The notes under the pieces are model-generated. The model was given only the letters and a program-made list of their open reading frames with translations. It made no database searches and was not told where the DNA came from. From the NCBI GenBank assembly GCA_936933955.1, contig CAKZIN010000020.1:1-18203 (forward strand): a stretch of DNA of 18,203 bases, given 5' to 3'. Below are positions 14,571 through 18,203 of the stretch, piece by piece (position 1 is the stretch's first letter; every line of letters begins with the position of its first letter). A program made the translations under genes and the position numbers. Origin of the DNA: an uncultured Sphingopyxis sp. Its GTDB lineage: Bacteria > Pseudomonadota > Alphaproteobacteria > Sphingomonadales > Sphingomonadaceae.

Positions 14571-15845
14571 TCAGCTTTGCCGCTCGCGCCGCTTATCCGC
14601 CCACCACGTCAACCGCTCGCGCAGCCGCGCCTCGAACCCGCGCTCCACCGGCGCGTAGAGCGTGTGGCGGCCGAGTTCGGTTGGCCAATAGTCCTGGCCG
14701 GAAAATGCATCCGGCTGGTCGTGATCGTAGAGGTAGCCCTCCCCTCGCCCGATCGACTTCATCGTCTTCGTCGGTGCGTTCAGAATGTGCGCTGGCGGCG
14801 GGAGCGTGCCCCCTTCCCTCGCCAGTCGTCGTGACGCCTTTTCCGCCCTGTAGAGCGCGTTGGATTTGGGTGCGGTCGCGCAGTAGATGCAGGCCTGGAC
14901 GATCGCCAACTCGCCCTCCGGCGAACCCAGCAAGCGGTAGGTTTCGACTGCGGTCATCGCCTGAACCAAAGCTTGCGGGTCGGCGAGGCCGACGTCCTCG
15001 CTCGCGAAGCGCACGACCCGCCGCGCAATGTAGAGTGGGTCTTCGCCCCCCTCCAGCATGCGCGCGACATAGTAGAGCGCGGCATCCGGGTCCGACCCGC
15101 GCATCGCCTTGTGCATCGCGGAGATGAGACCGTAGTGCCCCTCACGATCCTTGTCGTAGCCCGCCGGTCGTCGCTGCAACAAAGCCTCGAGGGCCGCGGG
15201 ATTGAGCGAGGTTCCGGCAGGCAGATCGGCGATCCGCTCCACGTGATTGAGGAGAAATCGCCCGTCGCCATCCGCCAGCGCGATCAGCATCGCCCGCGCA
15301 TCCGCATCCACCGGCAGCGGTCGGCCCATCGCGGTCTCGGCGCGGACCAGCAGCGCCTCCAGCGCCTCCTCGTCCAGTCGGCGGAGGATGAGAAGCTGAC
15401 AGCGCGACAGGAGCGCGCCGTTGAGTTCGAAGCTCGGATTTTCGGTCGTCGCGCCGACCAGCGTGATCGTCCCATCCTCCACCACCGGCAAAAACGCGTC
15501 CTGCTGCGCGCGATTAAAGCGGTGGATTTCGTCAACGAACAAGAGCGTCGGACCCTCCAACGAGCGCGCTGCCGCCGCCTCCGCAAACACCTTCTTGAAG
15601 TCAGCGACGCCCGAAAAGATCGCCGACAGGCTCACGTGCCGCATGCCGCCCGCGGCCGCGAGCAGTCGCGCGATGCTCGTCTTGCCGGTGCCGGGCGGGC
15701 CCCACAGGATCAGCGAGCCGATCCGACCGCTTGCCACCATCCGCCCCAGCGGCGCGTCGGGGGCAGTGAGGTGCTCCTGTCCGACGACCTCGTCGATACG
15801 GGTGGGACGCAGCCGGTCGGCGAGCGGCGCCGTGGGCGCGCTCAC
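14571..15845 (-). CDS. rarA: Replication-associated recombination protein A (RarA/MgsA) AAA+ ATPase
   Basis: RarA is a clamp-loader-like AAA+ ATPase related to eukaryotic WRNIP1/Mgs1 that acts at stalled replication forks. The 424-residue product begins with the family hallmark PLADRLRPTRIDEVVGQEHL. It has Walker A GPPGTGKT (49-56), Walker B LLFVDEIHRF (101-110) and sensor-1 GATTENPSFELNGALLSR. The C-terminal tetramerisation domain has HYGLISAMHKAMRGSDPDAALYY and later PTKTMKSIGRGEGYLYDHD. The start chosen is the GTG at 15845, overlapping the upstream glycosyltransferase stop as GTGA. The frame is open further upstream to 15923, but those residues do not look like the family and would lie inside the glycosyltransferase. 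Length is normal. Confidence 0.96.
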   Translation of the reverse strand: MSAPTAPLADRLRPTRIDEVVGQEHLTAPDAPLGRMVASGRIGSLILWGPPGTGKTSIARLLAAAGGMRHVSLSAIFSGVADFKKVFAEAAAARSLEGPTLLFVDEIHRFNRAQQDAFLPVVEDGTITLVGATTENPSFELNGALLSRCQLLILRRLDEEALEALLVRAETAMGRPLPVDADARAMLIALADGDGRFLLNHVERIADLPAGTSLNPAALEALLQRRPAGYDKDREGHYGLISAMHKAMRGSDPDAALYYVARMLEGGEDPLYIARRVVRFASEDVGLADPQALVQAMTAVETYRLLGSPEGELAIVQACIYCATAPKSNALYRAEKASRRLAREGGTLPPPAHILNAPTKTMKSIGRGEGYLYDHDQPDAFSGQDYWPTELGRHTLYAPVERGFEARLRERLTWWADKRRERQS

Positions 15846-17008
15846 CCCCGCGACCTGCGTGCGCGCGAGGTCTCTACAGCCTGCCGCCAGGTGCGAACGA
15901 CCGCGTCGTTGATCGCCTCCCAATCGAACTCGCCTGCGCGGGCGATCGCCGCGCGCGACGCTTGGGTGAGCCGCTCGGGCGATTCGATCAGACGCTGCAG
16001 CGCGTCGGCGTAGGCGTTGGGATCGTAGGCCGGAACGATCTCGCCGAAACTGCGGTCGTTGACGATGACGTGCGCCGCCGGGGAGTCCGCGGCGACCACC
16101 GGCGCGCCCGACGCCAGCGCCTCCAGCGTGACGTTGCCGAACGCCTCCGTCACCGACGGCTGGAGGAAGATGTCGAAACCCGCGACCGCCCGCGCGAGAT
16201 CGTCGCCGGTGACAAAGCCGGTGAAGGCAGCGCCGGGCAGTGCGCGCTCGAACTCCGCGCGTGCCGGCCCGTCGCCGACCACCATCACCTGATGCGGCAC
16301 GCCCCGGCGTCGCAACTCGGCAACCGCCGCCGCGAACATGTCGAGCCCCTTTTCGAGCACCAGCCGGCCGAGATAGCCGATCACCGGTACGTCATCGACA
16401 AGCCCCAGCGAGCGCCGCCAGACGAGGTCCCGCTTGCCGGGATTGAAGCGGTCCTGGTCGATCCCCCGCGACCAGATCTCGATCGGCGTGACGATCCCCT
16501 GCCCGCGCAGGCGGTCGGCGATATGCTCGGATGGCACGAGCAGCGTGTCGCAGCGATTGTAGTAATGCCGCAGCAGCGCGACCGCCGCCCCCTCCAGAAA
16601 CTGCGCGCGATAGTAGGCGAGGTATGTCTCGAACAGCGTGTGCACCGATGCGACCACAGGCAGTTCGTGACGCTTCGCCCAGCTGACCGCGCGATGGCCG
16701 AGGATGTCCGGCGCGCTGGTGTGCACGATGTCCGGCGCGAACCGCTCGAGGTCGGCGCGGACGTCCGCCGGCAGCCCGGTCGCGAGGCGATATTCGCCCC
16801 GACCGAAGGGCAGCGCCACCGACGGCACGCTGATGAGGTCACCGACCGGCTCGAACGCGGGTGTGTCTGTGGTCGGTGAATAGACGCGGAGTTGCATTCC
16901 GCGCCGGATGGCATGCTCGGCAAGGCGGTTGAGCGACTGGTTCGCTCCGTCCCGCACATAATTGTAATTGCCGCTGAAAAGGGCCAGCCGAATGGCGGGG
17001 TCAGTCAT
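15842..17008 (-). CDS. GT4-family glycosyltransferase
   Basis: The 388-residue product has the GT-B layout of retaining GT4 enzymes. The N-terminal acceptor domain starts LALFSGNYNYVRDGANQSL and contains DIVHTSAPDILG. The C-terminal nucleotide-sugar domain has GYLGRLVLEKGLDMF (211-225), VVGDGPAR (243-250) and an E-x7-E motif (E288, E296) in TEAFGNVTLEALASG. It resembles alpha-mannosyltransferases and related lipid or polysaccharide glycosyltransferases, but donor and acceptor cannot be fixed. GDP-mannose genes at 9974-11844 make mannose a reasonable guess. No membrane segment is evident. The ATG at 17008 lacks a Shine-Dalgarno; a good -35 sits at 17042-17037. It overlaps rarA by four bases downstream, so the two are probably co-transcribed. 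Confidence 0.92.
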   Translation of the reverse strand: MTDPAIRLALFSGNYNYVRDGANQSLNRLAEHAIRRGMQLRVYSPTTDTPAFEPVGDLISVPSVALPFGRGEYRLATGLPADVRADLERFAPDIVHTSAPDILGHRAVSWAKRHELPVVASVHTLFETYLAYYRAQFLEGAAVALLRHYYNRCDTLLVPSEHIADRLRGQGIVTPIEIWSRGIDQDRFNPGKRDLVWRRSLGLVDDVPVIGYLGRLVLEKGLDMFAAAVAELRRRGVPHQVMVVGDGPARAEFERALPGAAFTGFVTGDDLARAVAGFDIFLQPSVTEAFGNVTLEALASGAPVVAADSPAAHVIVNDRSFGEIVPAYDPNAYADALQRLIESPERLTQASRAAIARAGEFDWEAINDAVVRTWRQAVETSRARRSRG

Positions 17009-17014
17009 ACAAAG

Positions 17015-17042
17015 GGCCTACGCGCTCGCCATATCGTGTCAA
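17015..17042 (-). promoter_or_regulatory. Possible promoter giving a leaderless glycosyltransferase transcript
   Basis: On the minus strand a perfect -35 consensus TTGACA (17042-17037) is followed after 16 bases by TAGGCC (17020-17015), a weak -10. Six bases then separate it from the ATG at 17008, which would be the transcription start. The rest of the 97-base gap to the corC-like gene shows no terminator. Confidence 0.4.
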
Positions 17043-17105
17043 CGTGGAGGGCTGAGGGGCGACACACGGACATCGCCGCCCGCTGCTCAGCGGATCGCGA
17101 AAGGC

Positions 17106-18023
17106 TCAGGCCTCCTCGACATATTCGGTGGCGGGCGCGTGCAAGCGGAGCCGCTCGATGCGCCGCTCATCCGCTGCGAGCACCTCAAGCCGCCAGCCAT
17201 TGTCCAGCGTCACGATCTCGCCGACCTCCGGAACCCGTTCGGCGGTCATTGCTGCAAGGCCGCCCAGCGTGTCCACGTCCTCGCCAAAATCTGCGAACAC
17301 GGGGTGCACGTCACGCGCCAGGTCCTCCAGCTCGACCCGCGCATCCGCCTCCCACACGCCCGTGTCGAGCAGCTGGACCAGCACCGTCGGGGCATCGTCG
17401 TGCTCATCCTCGATGTCGCCGACGATCTCCTCCATCAGATCCTCGATCGTGACGAGCCCGTCGGTCCCGCCATATTCGTCGAGCACGATGGCGAGGTGCA
17501 CGCGCTTGGCGCGCATTTCAGCGAGCAATTCCATCGCCGACATCGCCTGCGGAACGTAGAGCGGCTGACGCATCAAGCTTGTCAGACTGTCCGGACGAGC
17601 GTCGGCACGGGCCATGATGCCGAACACATCCTTGACGTGGAGCATACCCACCACCTCATCGAGGCTCTCGCGATATACCGGCAGGCGGCTGTGATCCGCC
17701 TCTTCGAATGCCGCAATTGCCTCCTCGAAGCTGGCAGTTTCTGGTAAGGCGATGATGTCGCCCCGTGGCACCGCGACGTCGTCGGCGGTCTTGTCGCCGA
17801 AGCTGAGCATGTTGCGCAGCATCTCACGCTCGATGGCGCTGAGGTCGCCGTTATCGCCGTTGGACGATGGAGAGGTAGCATCCTCATCCTCATCCGCTTC
17901 GGCGATTTTTTCTTCTATCTGTTCGCGCAGCGTCTGTTCCGCTGCGTCACCGAACATCAGCGTGCGAAAGCTTTTCCACAATCGCCCGCGACTGTCGCCC
18001 TCCGATCTGGCGGCGTTCGCCAT
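17106..18023 (-). CDS. CorC/HlyC-type CBS-domain protein (hemolysin family)
   Basis: The 305-residue protein is the soluble CorC type, without the membrane DUF21 domain. It has an N-terminal basic/aromatic segment (GRLWKSFRTLMFG), an acidic linker with a Ser/Asn/Gly tract (about 40-60), then AIEREMLRNMLSFGDKTADD leading into two CBS repeats (about 85-205; the second ends with LDEYGGTDGLVTIEDLMEEIVGDI). A C-terminal CorC_HlyC domain begins about 225. Family members are linked to Mg/Co efflux or envelope maintenance, though the biochemical role is poorly defined. The ATG at 18023 is chosen; GGAGGAG lies within the end of ybeY upstream. The ATG at 18044 (overlapping ybeY) is an alternative. The ybeY-corC order is conserved in proteobacteria; lnt, often next, is absent and a glycosyltransferase follows. 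Confidence 0.93.
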   Translation of the reverse strand: MANAARSEGDSRGRLWKSFRTLMFGDAAEQTLREQIEEKIAEADEDEDATSPSSNGDNGDLSAIEREMLRNMLSFGDKTADDVAVPRGDIIALPETASFEEAIAAFEEADHSRLPVYRESLDEVVGMLHVKDVFGIMARADARPDSLTSLMRQPLYVPQAMSAMELLAEMRAKRVHLAIVLDEYGGTDGLVTIEDLMEEIVGDIEDEHDDAPTVLVQLLDTGVWEADARVELEDLARDVHPVFADFGEDVDTLGGLAAMTAERVPEVGEIVTLDNGWRLEVLAADERRIERLRLHAPATEYVEEA

Positions 18024-18030
18024 TGTAACG

Positions 18031-18203
18031 TCACTCCTCCCCATCGTCGTCAATCGGCGCATAGGGGTCGGCGATGCCGAGCCCCGCGAGCACTTCCCGC
18101 TCCAACGCCTCCATGGCGTCCGCCGATCCGTCGTCCTGGTGATCGTAGCCGATCAGATGCAGTGTGCCATGCACAATCAGATGCGTAACGTGGCTTTCGA
18201 GTG
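18031..18203 (-). CDS. ybeY: Endoribonuclease YbeY, C-terminal part only
   Basis: Only the last 56 or so codons are inside the window; the 5' part lies beyond 18203. The frame contains the UPF0054/YbeY zinc-binding signature HGTLHLIGYDH, with three His in H-x3-H-x5-H spacing, preceded by VTHLIV and followed by the usual tail (MEALEREVLAGLGIADPY) ending in an acidic DDDGEE. YbeY is a single-strand endoribonuclease for 16S rRNA maturation and ribosome quality control. The TGA at 18033-18031 is 7 bases before the corC-like ATG, so the two are one transcription unit, and the GGGGAGGAG at the end of ybeY doubles as the ribosome site for the next gene. Confidence 0.93.
   Translation of the reverse strand, partial: LESHVTHLIVHGTLHLIGYDHQDDGSADAMEALEREVLAGLGIADPYAPIDDDGEE

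Noticed and set aside
15845..15923. Upstream extension of the rarA frame
   Set aside because: The extra 26 residues do not resemble the family start and lie inside the glycosyltransferase; the GTG at 15845 gives the conserved N-terminus.
17050..17105. CGCTG/CAGCG arms near 17088 considered as a terminator after the corC-like gene
   Set aside because: The loop is only two bases and no T-run follows.

Overview
The window is a gene-dense, high-GC chromosomal segment whose gene content and order point to an alphaproteobacterium, most likely in the Sphingomonadales (Sphingomonas and relatives). This rests on the carA | GatB/YqeY - dnaG - rpoD order, an HslV with a short propeptide before its catalytic Thr, the CoxE-like VWA gene and the ybeY-corC pair. 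The assignment comes from recalled family resemblance and synteny, not from a search. I see no rRNA, tRNA, CRISPR array, insertion sequence or prophage gene. No stretch over 300 bases lacks a gene; the longest gap is the 156-bp carA/yqeY divergent region.

Layout. 1-936 (minus): 5' part of carA (pyrimidine/arginine supply), cut by the window edge. 1093-5509 (plus): yqeY, dnaG and rpoD, a form of the macromolecular-synthesis operon in which YqeY sits where E. coli has rpsU; it ends in a clear GC-rich hairpin. 5589-6323 (plus): an unrecognised, probably lineage-restricted protein. 6400-9940: a MoxR-type AAA+ ATPase and a CoxE-like VWA protein, which normally work as a pair, separated here by an inverted gene for a soluble chemoreceptor-like protein (7239-8642, minus). 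9974-11844 (plus): class I mannose-6-phosphate isomerase and mannose-1-phosphate guanylyltransferase, overlapping by four bases and together leading toward GDP-mannose. 11875-13758 (plus): the HslVU (ClpQY) protease and unfoldase.

After hslU the direction flips. On the minus strand, in transcription order, are: ybeY (3' part only, 18203-18031), a CorC/HlyC CBS-domain protein, a GT4 glycosyltransferase, rarA (GTGA overlap with the glycosyltransferase) and a PPP-type metallophosphoesterase that converges on hslU with 9 bp between stop codons.

Most of the window is housekeeping. The less ordinary parts are the soluble chemoreceptor wedged inside the MoxR/VWA pair, the unknown gene after rpoD, two small palindromes in the carA/yqeY divergent region, and three starts (dnaG, hslV, glycosyltransferase) without a Shine-Dalgarno but with a TTG-N16/17-hexamer-N6-ATG layout that would give leaderless transcripts. 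I did not find convincing evidence of a wholly new multi-gene system.
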